Positions 6,212 to 12,308 of a stretch of DNA of 15,949 nucleotides are shown here, in pieces. The notes under the pieces were generated by a model that saw nothing but the letters and a program-made list of their open reading frames with translations, was not told where the DNA came from and ran no database searches. The translations under genes and the position numbers were made by a program. Positions within the stretch are counted from its first letter, which is position 1. Each line of letters begins with the position of its first letter. Source of the DNA: Armatimonadota bacterium (GTDB lineage: Bacteria; Armatimonadota; UBA5829); contig JAMCYN010000037.1 in assembly GCA_023474015.1 (NCBI GenBank), positions 1 through 15,949 of the forward strand. The letters are read 5' to 3'.

Positions 6212-7270
6212 ATGCCTGATCGTGGACTGACCCGGCGTGACCTGTATGCCGCCATAATCTTCGCGGCGGTCGTGTATCTGGCGATGCAGTTCGTCCGCCA
6301 GATTGTCGATGTCATACTCTTGTTCAGCATTACCGCGCTGCTGGTGGTCTCATTGAGCCCGCTGGTGACCTGGCTCGAACGGAAGAAGGTTCCGAGGGGC
6401 GCCTCGGCTACCTGCATGGCCCTGCTTGTTTTGGGAAGTGTGGGCCTTCTCATTTACATCATCCTGCCGCCACTCGAAAGGCAGGTCGCGGACCTTGGCC
6501 GGCAGCTTCCGAAGCTGATAGGGCAAGTTCAGAACTGGCTCGCCGGGTTTGAGCGGGCGCACCCGTCCCTTGCTCAGTATCTCCCCAAAGCCGATTCCGT
6601 TGGCCCATCGACATTCCGTGAGGCCGGATCGTACCTGGCGGGGGGTATATCGAGGATCGGCGCAAGTGCGGCGGCGCTGGTGGCATCGGTGTTCCTCGTC
6701 TTCATCAGCACCGTCTACTCGCTCGCCAATCCTAAGCCGCTTGCCGAGGGGTTCCTCAAGGCATTCAGGCCGGGGTACCGCGAGCGGGTCGAGGCCGCCG
6801 GCGCTCGATTGAGTGCGCAGATATTCGCGTGGGCCAAGGGGAATATCATCGCCATGGCCGCCATATTCGCGCTGACTTGGATAGCTCTTTCCATCGTCGG
6901 CCTCAAACAGGCGTTCTTGTTCGCGATAATCGCAGGGTTGCTCGAGGCGGTGCCTATCGTGGGACCGATCCTCTCGGCGATTCCCCCCACGCTTGTGGCT
7001 CTTGCGACCAACCCTATCATGGCGGTGTGGGTGATCGTGGCGTTTATAGTGATTCAGCAGTTCGAGAACCACATACTGGTCCCGATGGTGATGTCGAGGC
7101 AGCTTTCGCTGCACCCCGTCACGGTGATCTTCTGGGTGCTGGTGATGGGCGGATTGTTCGGAATAGTGGGAGTCTTTCTGGCGACTCCGACCGCCGCGAC
7201 CGCCGGAGTCCTCTACGATGAGCTGTACATCCGTGAGTATTCAAAACGCCACGACGGCCCGAAAGAATGA
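6212..7270 (+). CDS. AI-2E/PerM-family membrane permease
   Basis: The 352-residue protein has the family layout. There are paired N-terminal helices (about 11-29 and 32-50), a third at 66-86, a soluble amphipathic region at 87-150, and then several helices (152-170, 210-230, 233-262, 268-286 and 303-335). Family signatures are visible: LLEAVPIVGPILSAIPP at 243-259 and QQFENHILVPMVMSRQLSLHP, residues 282-302. Members (YdgG/TqsA, PerM) are permeases of the inner membrane; some are linked to autoinducer-2 export and others to Na+/H+ antiport, so the substrate is unknown. The ATG at 6212 has GGAG at 6197-6200, and upstream in-frame starts lack a site. The REPIN-like element lies just upstream. 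Confidence 0.9.
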   Translation: MPDRGLTRRDLYAAIIFAAVVYLAMQFVRQIVDVILLFSITALLVVSLSPLVTWLERKKVPRGASATCMALLVLGSVGLLIYIILPPLERQVADLGRQLPKLIGQVQNWLAGFERAHPSLAQYLPKADSVGPSTFREAGSYLAGGISRIGASAAALVASVFLVFISTVYSLANPKPLAEGFLKAFRPGYRERVEAAGARLSAQIFAWAKGNIIAMAAIFALTWIALSIVGLKQAFLFAIIAGLLEAVPIVGPILSAIPPTLVALATNPIMAVWVIVAFIVIQQFENHILVPMVMSRQLSLHPVTVIFWVLVMGGLFGIVGVFLATPTAATAGVLYDELYIREYSKRHDGPKE

Positions 7271-7391
7271 AAACACGGTAGTTTTGCCAGTTGACAAGCG
7301 GGCAATGTCATGCTAACAGTGAATGGTAACCTCCTGGGCGGCAGGCTACCTCAGGATCGGTCGGATAGCGGCTGATGGTCTGCCGCCTCTA

Positions 7392-7658
7392 TTAATCGGG
7401 TGTGATCTCGACAACTTCCTCGATCTTGACCCAAATGACATCTCCGCGATGCGACACATACAGCAAGCCCGCTTCCTCGGCCACATCCAGCAGGTCTCCT
7501 TGCCTGGTTTCGTAGGTGACATCGCCACTTGCCGACCTGACAGGGAAGCGATAGGTGATTTTCAGTTTCTCCTCGGTCTCGAGTCTCGCCGCGACTTCTA
7601 CTAGATCTACCAATTCATCCTCCGCCGATGCGCACGGCCAGTGCATAATCCAACCCAT
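7392..7658 (-). CDS. Small acidic hypothetical protein
   Basis: An 88-residue ORF rich in Glu, Asp and Val, with no signal peptide or transmembrane segment, so probably cytoplasmic. Residues 31-86 read like a small all-beta or alpha/beta domain (LKITYRFPVRS, then GLLYVSHRGDVIWVKIEEVV). I recognise no family. The ATG at 7658 is the first possible start, because a stop lies just upstream; a GGAGAG is 13 bases away, which is rather far. It is divergent from the amidohydrolase gene with 51 bases between the two starts, and convergent with the permease gene. Confidence 0.5.
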   Translation of the reverse strand: MGWIMHWPCASAEDELVDLVEVAARLETEEKLKITYRFPVRSASGDVTYETRQGDLLDVAEEAGLLYVSHRGDVIWVKIEEVVEITPD

Positions 7659-7674
7659 GTGAAGTTAGATGCTC

Positions 7675-7710
7675 TCCACGAAAACTCCTCCCTGTGATAA
7701 AATAGCTGTA
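7675..7710 (+). promoter_or_regulatory. Extended -10 promoter giving a leaderless mRNA
   Basis: TGATAAAAT at 7695-7703 is an extended -10 element (TG-n-TAAAAT). The -35 region, near 7675-7680 (TCCACG), is weak, as is usual with extended -10 promoters. Counting 7 bases from the -10 box places transcription start at 7710, the A of the amidohydrolase ATG. No Shine-Dalgarno sequence is near that ATG, which fits leaderless translation. Confidence 0.5.
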
Positions 7711-8552
7711 TGCATAGGACCGATATCCACAGCAAGCGGCTGATCGTGGACTTCCATGTTCACGCGTTTCCGGATCACGTTGCCCCGAGCGCTCTCGACA
7801 GCCTTTTCACCGCCTACGGCATAAACCCCGTGACGGACGGCACCATCTCCGGACTCCGCGAAGTCATGGACCGGGACGAGGTGGATTACGCCGTGGTGAT
7901 GCCGGTGGCCACCAAGCCCGCCCAGGTGGTCAGCATCAACAACTGGGCCGCGTCAAGAACGGAGCCGGGGATAATCAGCTTCGGCGGAATTCACCCCGAT
8001 ATCGAGGACCCGGCCGCCGAGACCGAGCGGATTATCTCCCTCGGTCTACCGGGGATCAAGATTCAGGCCAATTGGCAAGGCACGTTCGTCGACGACCCCA
8101 GGATGTACCCGATCTACGAGGCCGCCCAAGGCCGCCTGATCATTATGTTTCATGCGGGAGACGAGCCGACCCAATTCGAGGAACTCAGAGCGACACCCGA
8201 GCGCCTGGCGCACGTCCATGCAGACTTCCCCGGCCTGACCATGGCCGCGGCGCATATGGGGGGCTATCGAATGTGGGATGAGGTTGAGGAACACCTCCTC
8301 GGCAAAGACATCTACTTCGATAGCTCCGCCTGCTTTCCAGAGGATATCCCGGACGAGCGCCTGCGGGACATGATTCGCCGCCATGGCGCCGAAAAGGTCC
8401 TGTTTGCGACTGATATTCCGCTCTCAACTCCCGCGACGGAAGTTGCTCATCTCGAACGCATCGGTCTTAGCGATGAGGAGCTTGAAATGATCTTCGGAGG
8501 AAATGCGAAGAGGCTGTTGGGGAAGAGAGTAGGTAATGTTCGGCCCAGATAA
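7710..8552 (+). CDS. Metal-dependent amidohydrolase (amidohydrolase-2 / TatD-like)
   Basis: The 280-residue TIM-barrel protein belongs to the amidohydrolase superfamily of metal hydrolases and decarboxylases. The N-terminal HxH is DFHVHAF (His16, His18). Candidate metal or catalytic residues further on are His95 (GGIHPD), Lys117 (GIKIQ), His148 (MFHAGD), His182 (AAHMGG) and Asp235 (FATDIP). The ending FGGNAKRLLG is typical of the amidohydrolase-2 group. There is no signal peptide, so it is cytoplasmic; the substrate cannot be told. The ATG at 7710 lacks a ribosome binding site but sits at the predicted transcription start. No downstream partner gene is in the same strand. Confidence 0.9.
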   Translation: MHRTDIHSKRLIVDFHVHAFPDHVAPSALDSLFTAYGINPVTDGTISGLREVMDRDEVDYAVVMPVATKPAQVVSINNWAASRTEPGIISFGGIHPDIEDPAAETERIISLGLPGIKIQANWQGTFVDDPRMYPIYEAAQGRLIIMFHAGDEPTQFEELRATPERLAHVHADFPGLTMAAAHMGGYRMWDEVEEHLLGKDIYFDSSACFPEDIPDERLRDMIRRHGAEKVLFATDIPLSTPATEVAHLERIGLSDEELEMIFGGNAKRLLGKRVGNVRPR

Positions 8553-8847
8553 GACCGCGGCAGACTCACAAGGAACAGTCGAGTCGAAATCCTAGTGCCG
8601 GTCCCCGGCATTCGGAACGAAGTCTTGCGCGACGCCTTTACCCGGCCGGCGCCCGAGTCAGCCCCCAACACCCGCCGGATTGAGAAGTATTGGCCTTCCC
8701 GACACCCACTCTCGGCGCCGCAGCCGCGGTCAAATCTGAGCCATCCGGCCCATATTCGTTTGTCAGGACTCCTTATACCAAATCTGACGCGCGGCCAAAC
8801 GCGGAACTAGAGGTTGGAGGCTGGAGGTTAGAAGTTAGAAAATGAGT
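8553..8847. other. Intergenic region with a G-rich degenerate repeat
   Basis: This stretch separates two convergent genes. A plus-strand frame of 71 codons (8595-8810, GTG start) is Pro/Arg/Ser-rich, lacks a binding site and is probably not a gene. TGCCGG/CCGGCA (8596-8601/8605-8610) forms a short hairpin without a T-run. At 8809-8840 lies a degenerate repeat of GAGGTTG/GAGGCTG/GAGGTTA/GAAGTTA units, another of the low-complexity repeat types between genes here. Confidence 0.5.
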
Positions 8848-9390
8848 TCAGGAAGATCCCGCGCGGTTCTGGAGCGAGCGGAGGAACTCTTCTTCTTTCG
8901 CCGCAAGGTCGGCTTCGCTCAGCCTCTTCGGCGTCGGTGGTTCGGTTGATGCCTTGTCAGCGCGAACGGGGTCCGGCGCTCTGGCCGGACCTTCTCTGCC
9001 GCCTTCCGAGGCGGCGGATTCCGGCTTGGGAGATGAAGAGCCCTTCGGCTTGCCGCCTTTGTTGCGCTCGAGGTCTTTGTCGGAAACTAGCACTTTGTAG
9101 CTGATCTTGAGCTGCCTCTGTGCCTCTGTGAGCCTCCCGCGCGCCTCGCCCGAGAGACTGTCCAGCCAGCGTTTGCGCTCAGCTTCCTGCATCGCGAGAT
9201 GCCGGTCGCGGGCCTCGTCGCTCAGGCTGTTTATGTCTATGTTAACGCAGACTGACCCATCGTCGTAGACCCTGTCCACATTCCCGATCAAACCACCGAA
9301 ATACTGATAGTATAGACCGGACTTGACGTCATCGCCGGTGACCCCCCTGGTCCTGATCGTAACCGCGTCGCCGCTCTTGAAATCCGCCAT
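8848..9390 (-). CDS. Hypothetical protein with N-terminal SH3-like domain
   Basis: The 180-residue product is cytoplasmic by lack of a signal. Residues 1-53 (FKSGDAVTIRTRGVT, then GLYYQYFGGLIGNVDRVY and SVCVNIDI) look like a small SH3-like or KOW-type beta barrel that might bind RNA or protein. A helical region at 54-107 contains two related units, SLSDEARDRH and SLSGEARGRL. Then comes a disordered Lys/Ser/Pro/Gly linker (108-155), and a last charged helix (156-175). GGAGG 8 to 9 bases upstream supports the ATG at 9390. I recognise no named family. It is separated by repeats from the leftward PEP-CTERM gene upstream, and is probably transcribed alone. Confidence 0.72.
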   Translation of the reverse strand: MADFKSGDAVTIRTRGVTGDDVKSGLYYQYFGGLIGNVDRVYDDGSVCVNIDINSLSDEARDRHLAMQEAERKRWLDSLSGEARGRLTEAQRQLKISYKVLVSDKDLERNKGGKPKGSSSPKPESAASEGGREGPARAPDPVRADKASTEPPTPKRLSEADLAAKEEEFLRSLQNRAGSS

Positions 9391-9469
9391 GCTTTGGCCT
9401 CCTGCACTGTTCTTTCGCCCTTACATGATAGCACTTTCGGCCGATGATTTCACGCTTGGTTAAACGGGG

Positions 9470-9779
9470 AAGGGATTTCACCACGAAAACACGAAAGGAC
9501 GAAAACACGAAAGGGGAACAAATGGAATCTCATGTTATGCTTTGCCTGATACACAGCACCCCGTAGGCCCTGAGTAGCCCAGTAGGAGCTATATATTCTT
9601 AAGAAGGTAGGTGGGCGTATCGAAGGGCCGGCTAATTCCGCACCAAGGTCTGTACCTTCGGAATCGCCCTTCGATACGGCCTTTCGGCCTACTCAGGGCT
9701 TACGGGGGTACAATCTTATTCCTTAATCCTATCCCTTTCGTGCCTTCGTCCTTTCGTGTTTTCGTAGCGAAATTCCCTT
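9470..9779. repeat. Outer inverted repeat with 46-47 base arms
   Basis: The left arm (9470-9515) consists of ACGAAAACACGAAAGG-type units. The right arm (9733-9779) is its reverse complement with few mismatches, the only larger one being TTTCACCAC against TTTCGCTAC. The arms enclose about 217 bases that contain a second, unrelated inverted-repeat element. The gap between the two minus-strand genes holds no gene otherwise. Confidence 0.8.
9559..9707. repeat. 149-base MITE-like hairpin element
   Basis: The terminal arms CCCCGTAGGCCCTGAGTAG (9559-9577) and CTACTCAGGGCTTACGGGG (9689-9707) are complementary with one mismatch. Further inside, CGTATCGAAGGGC (about 9617-9629) matches GCCCTTCGATACG (9666-9678) exactly, and ATTCCG/CGGAAT closes an inner loop around 9635-9664. 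The whole unit can fold into one long interrupted hairpin. It has no coding frame. It could be a non-autonomous mobile element or a structured RNA. Confidence 0.7.
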
Positions 9780-9802
9780 CACGACTTCCCTTGGATGAAA
9801 TC

Positions 9803-9832
9803 AAAAAGCCCGGGGTTGGGTACCCCGGGCTT
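9803..9832 (-). terminator. Rho-independent terminator of the PEP-CTERM gene
   Basis: AAGCCCGGGG (9806-9815) pairs perfectly with CCCCGGGCTT (9823-9832) around a 7-base loop. Read on the minus strand the stem is followed by TTTTTGATTT, the expected U-run. It begins 33 bases after the stop codon of the PEP-CTERM gene. Confidence 0.85.
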
Positions 9833-9864
9833 ATATACGTATTGCTGATATGGTCGGAATGAAC

Positions 9865-10890
9865 TCAGCCCTTACGGTTTGACGCTCGGAACCTGGCGCC
9901 GAACGCGCCCGCAAAGGAGAGTGCCGTGGCAAGCGCCAGCAGGCTGCTCGGTTCTGGAACCAGCGTGTCGGTCGGCGGGACAACCGGCGGGGTCACCGGC
10001 GGGTTGTCGTCCGTGGGCGGCAGTATGGCCGGAGCCGGACCATCGTTTCCACCTCCACCTCCGCCGAGGGCCGCGAGTGCGCCTCCCAGGCCCGCGAGGC
10101 CGCCGAGCCACCCCAGGCCACCTCCGCCACCACCTATTGCGGCGGGAGCAATTGCCGCCGTGGCGGGCATAGCCGCCGCTCCCGCTATTGGCATAGCCGC
10201 TAGCGGTCCGGCGGATGCGACAGCCGGCGCAAGAGCCATTACCAAGTCCGGAGGAGCGGTAACCGCCGCGTTGGTGATTATTTCCACCGGGGCTGGCAGG
10301 ACCTTTGTCTCAATAGCTTTGGTTGCGTTCGCCGCGCCTTGAGCCATTGTCTCAGGGACGGGCGCGGGGGTTTCAGGCGCAAGAGCCGCGAAGGGCTCGG
10401 GACTCTTGGACAGGCCGGGCGCCGCGACGGCTCCGGTCGGCTTTGAAGCCGTCTTTACGGCCTTCTTCGCGGGTTTAGAAGCCATTCGAGCCGGCAGCGA
10501 CGCGCGCAGAGGGTTGCCGCACGACCACGCAAGGAACGGAGTGCCGTCGGCGCTTGCGAAGACATAACTGCCCTTGGGGAGCAGCTTGGTCTTTATGCGG
10601 ATCGCGCCGCCCTTACCCACATAGTACATTTGGACTCTGGTGGGGCTTTTCAGCGCGACGAGCTTAACGCCGTCGTTCAGGTAGCTCTCCAGTTCACCGG
10701 GTGTGGACCGGAAGTGTTGAGCATACCTAGTTCTGGCCGCCGAGTCCTGGGCAATCTCGCTCTTCAGCTCGCTCACGGTACATGCGCGATACTTCAGGAA
10801 CGAGCCTCCGGGCGTCCGTTCCTTTGCCATAACCGCGTGCGAAACCGTCAGACTCAGTACGCACGCCAGAATAGCAATACGCTTAATCAT
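9865..10890 (-). CDS. PEP-CTERM surface protein
   Basis: The 341-residue protein has a Sec signal peptide (1-22, ending VMA) and, at 311-341, a complete PEP-CTERM sorting tail: VPEPSSLLAL, a hydrophobic helix, then an Arg/Lys-rich end. Exosortases recognise such tails and release or attach the protein during transit. The mature N-terminal domain (23-130) holds two cysteines, Cys37 and Cys124 (in AWSCGNP), that may form a disulfide. It is followed by an Ala/Pro/Lys-rich stretch (131-250), an unusual Gly-rich hydrophobic segment with two runs of six Gly (253-281), and a Pro/Thr linker. GGAG 8 bases before the ATG supports the start. It is divergent from the export operon that includes the exosortase. 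Its molecular role is unknown. Confidence 0.9.
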   Translation of the reverse strand: MIKRIAILACVLSLTVSHAVMAKERTPGGSFLKYRACTVSELKSEIAQDSAARTRYAQHFRSTPGELESYLNDGVKLVALKSPTRVQMYYVGKGGAIRIKTKLLPKGSYVFASADGTPFLAWSCGNPLRASLPARMASKPAKKAVKTASKPTGAVAAPGLSKSPEPFAALAPETPAPVPETMAQGAANATKAIETKVLPAPVEIITNAAVTAPPDLVMALAPAVASAGPLAAMPIAGAAAMPATAAIAPAAIGGGGGGLGWLGGLAGLGGALAALGGGGGGNDGPAPAILPPTDDNPPVTPPVVPPTDTLVPEPSSLLALATALSFAGAFGARFRASNRKG

Positions 10891-11288
10891 TTTTCATTCT
10901 CCATATTCTCCGCCCTCGCCTCCGCGGTGTTTGTGACTAACGGCGGCGCTGCAGAATGCCTATGTTCATACACCTGTGACAGCGCGCCGTCGGTCGGCGG
11001 GTCGGAACGCTCCCCGAAAATCTATACTCAATGCTAATAATGCACAAAGCGTGCCAAATACCGGGGTCATCCATCGACTTTGTGGAATACATACTCAGGA
11101 AGGCAGGGCTTGAGGCTGGAACTAAATGTTTGAGCGCCTGAACTCTATTGGGTAAATAGGCTCGACGGGAACATTATGTCGAGGATTCGCGTATTAGTAG
11201 AGTCTGTAGGCAGGCGCGGCCTAAAGATGCTCGGTCAGCGGACGATAATTGATAACGCAGGCTTGGCATAAGCAGGAGGAAAGTACTA
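10891..11288. other. Divergent regulatory region of the surface-protein/EPS locus
   Basis: These 398 bases separate the divergent starts of the PEP-CTERM protein and the export operon. I see no gene, tRNA or known riboswitch, and no convincing sigma-54 site. Visible elements are the tandem GGAGAAT motif just before the PEP-CTERM start, a possible plus-strand promoter at 11130-11158 and a hairpin at 11161-11183, listed separately. The unusual length suggests upstream activator sites. Confidence 0.5.
11130..11183 (+). promoter_or_regulatory. Possible promoter and leader hairpin of the export operon
   Basis: TTGAGC (11130-11135) and TAAATA (11153-11158) are separated by 17 bases; both boxes are imperfect. 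Transcription would begin near 11165, inside the inverted repeat CTCGAC (11161-11166) / GTCGAG (11178-11183). That repeat might therefore be an operator over the start site rather than an RNA hairpin. The leader would be about 125 bases long. Confidence 0.35.
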
Positions 11289-12272
11289 GTGAATAAAGCT
11301 ACGCTGGCGCTGCTCGCATGCTGCGTGGTGGCTGCCGTGCTGACCGTCACCCCCACCATGGTATTCGCCGATGAAGTCAGCACAGGCGCGACGGCTAATA
11401 CGCAGCCGACATCGTCTCCTACTCCAACAGTCATGGCGGACGCGAACTACCGCATCCAAGAGGAAGACATTCTCAAGCTCGACGTGTGGGGTGAGCAACA
11501 GTTGAGCAACCTGCAACTACAGGTGACCCCGGACGGCAAAATAAACGTGGCGTATCTGGGTGAAATGCAGGCCGCGGGGCTTACGCAGAGTGAGCTGACC
11601 GCCAATATAGTCAAAAAGTTCGAGGACGATCAGATCCTCATCAACCCCAAAGTCCAACTCACCATCCTAAGCCTGCATCAGCCGACCGTGCGCGTGCTGG
11701 GTGCGGTTACGCATATGGGAGAGGTTACGTTCAAGGACGGCGATACGATCTTGGACGCTGTTGGTCGAGCAGGCTACAGTGGTGACGCCTGGCTTGAGAA
11801 GGCGACCATTACGCATAAAGGCTCCGACAAGCCTGTCCCGATCGATCTTCGCAAGATGCTCAATGGCGACCTCTCGCAAAATGCCAAGCTGCAAAAGGGC
11901 GACATCATCAACATCCCTCCTATGGAGTATCAAAACCAGTTCTACGTCATGGGGCAGGTGATGAGGCCGATGATGTACAGCCTTAGAGATAGGACCACGG
12001 TTATGACCGCGCTCAATATGGCCGGCGGGCCCACGGAACGCGCGTCGCTAAAGTCCACGGTCGTGATTCGCGGCGGTCCCGACAAGCCCGAGAAGGTAAA
12101 GTGCAACCTCGGGAGGCTTTTCGACAAGGCGGACCTGTCGCAAGACATAGCTCTCCAGCCGGGAGACGTGGTCTACGTGCCGGAGACGAATAAGCCCAAT
12201 TGGAATAAGATATCCGCCGTGCTGAGTGCGATCACATCGCTGAGCTATATTCGGAGACTTGGGCTTTTCTAA
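11289..12272 (+). CDS. Polysaccharide export protein (Wza-like, SLBB domains)
   Basis: The 327-residue protein is an outer-membrane or periplasmic export component. A Sec signal (1-27, cleavage likely after VFA) precedes a Ser/Thr/Pro linker. A Poly_export domain lies at about 53-128 (YRIQEEDILKLDVWGE, TPDGKINVAYLGEMQAAGL). Two SLBB-type domains follow at about 132-210 (VLGAVTHMGEVTF) and 217-298 (FYVMGQVMRPMMYSL). The last 20 residues form a helix that may span the outer membrane, as in Wza. No lipobox cysteine sits at the cleavage site, so lipidation is unlikely. The GTG start at 11289 has GGAGG at 11275-11279. The kinase-like gene follows 36 bases downstream, so the two are co-transcribed; together they export exopolysaccharide. 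Confidence 0.9.
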   Translation: MNKATLALLACCVVAAVLTVTPTMVFADEVSTGATANTQPTSSPTPTVMADANYRIQEEDILKLDVWGEQQLSNLQLQVTPDGKINVAYLGEMQAAGLTQSELTANIVKKFEDDQILINPKVQLTILSLHQPTVRVLGAVTHMGEVTFKDGDTILDAVGRAGYSGDAWLEKATITHKGSDKPVPIDLRKMLNGDLSQNAKLQKGDIINIPPMEYQNQFYVMGQVMRPMMYSLRDRTTVMTALNMAGGPTERASLKSTVVIRGGPDKPEKVKCNLGRLFDKADLSQDIALQPGDVVYVPETNKPNWNKISAVLSAITSLSYIRRLGLF

Positions 12273-12308
12273 GCCCCGGCCTTTGAGTCTGTTTGGGAGG
12301 AACAATCC

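Noticed and set aside
6004..6219. Plus-strand frame across the REPIN-like palindromes, and a matching minus-strand frame (5949-6185)
   Set aside because: Both are readings of the palindromes; their peptides (GPDLQSG, PDCKSG) repeat because the DNA repeats, and they overlap on opposite strands without ribosome binding sites.
7337..7387. GGCGGCAG/CTGCCGCC inverted repeat as a terminator after the small acidic gene
   Set aside because: The loop is 35 bases and neither strand has a following U-run.
8595..8810. 71-codon plus-strand frame with GTG start
   Set aside because: No ribosome binding site, Pro/Arg/Ser-rich composition and no recognisable domain.
9926..10342. Plus-strand frame opposite the PEP-CTERM gene
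   Set aside because: Its Ala/Pro/Gly-rich product is the mirror of the Gly/Ala/Pro-rich coding of the real minus-strand gene, which has a signal peptide, sorting tail and terminator.
10891..11288. A c-di-GMP (GEMM) riboswitch before the exopolysaccharide genes, as might be expected
   Set aside because: I looked for the conserved CACGCACAGGGCAAACC-like core and its partner stem and did not find them.
11276..11300. Possible sigma-54 promoter near the export operon (TGGCATAA and CTGGAACTAAATGTTTG)
   Set aside because: The first lacks a -12 GC element at the correct distance and overlaps the ribosome binding site; the second has the spacing but not the GC dinucleotide.
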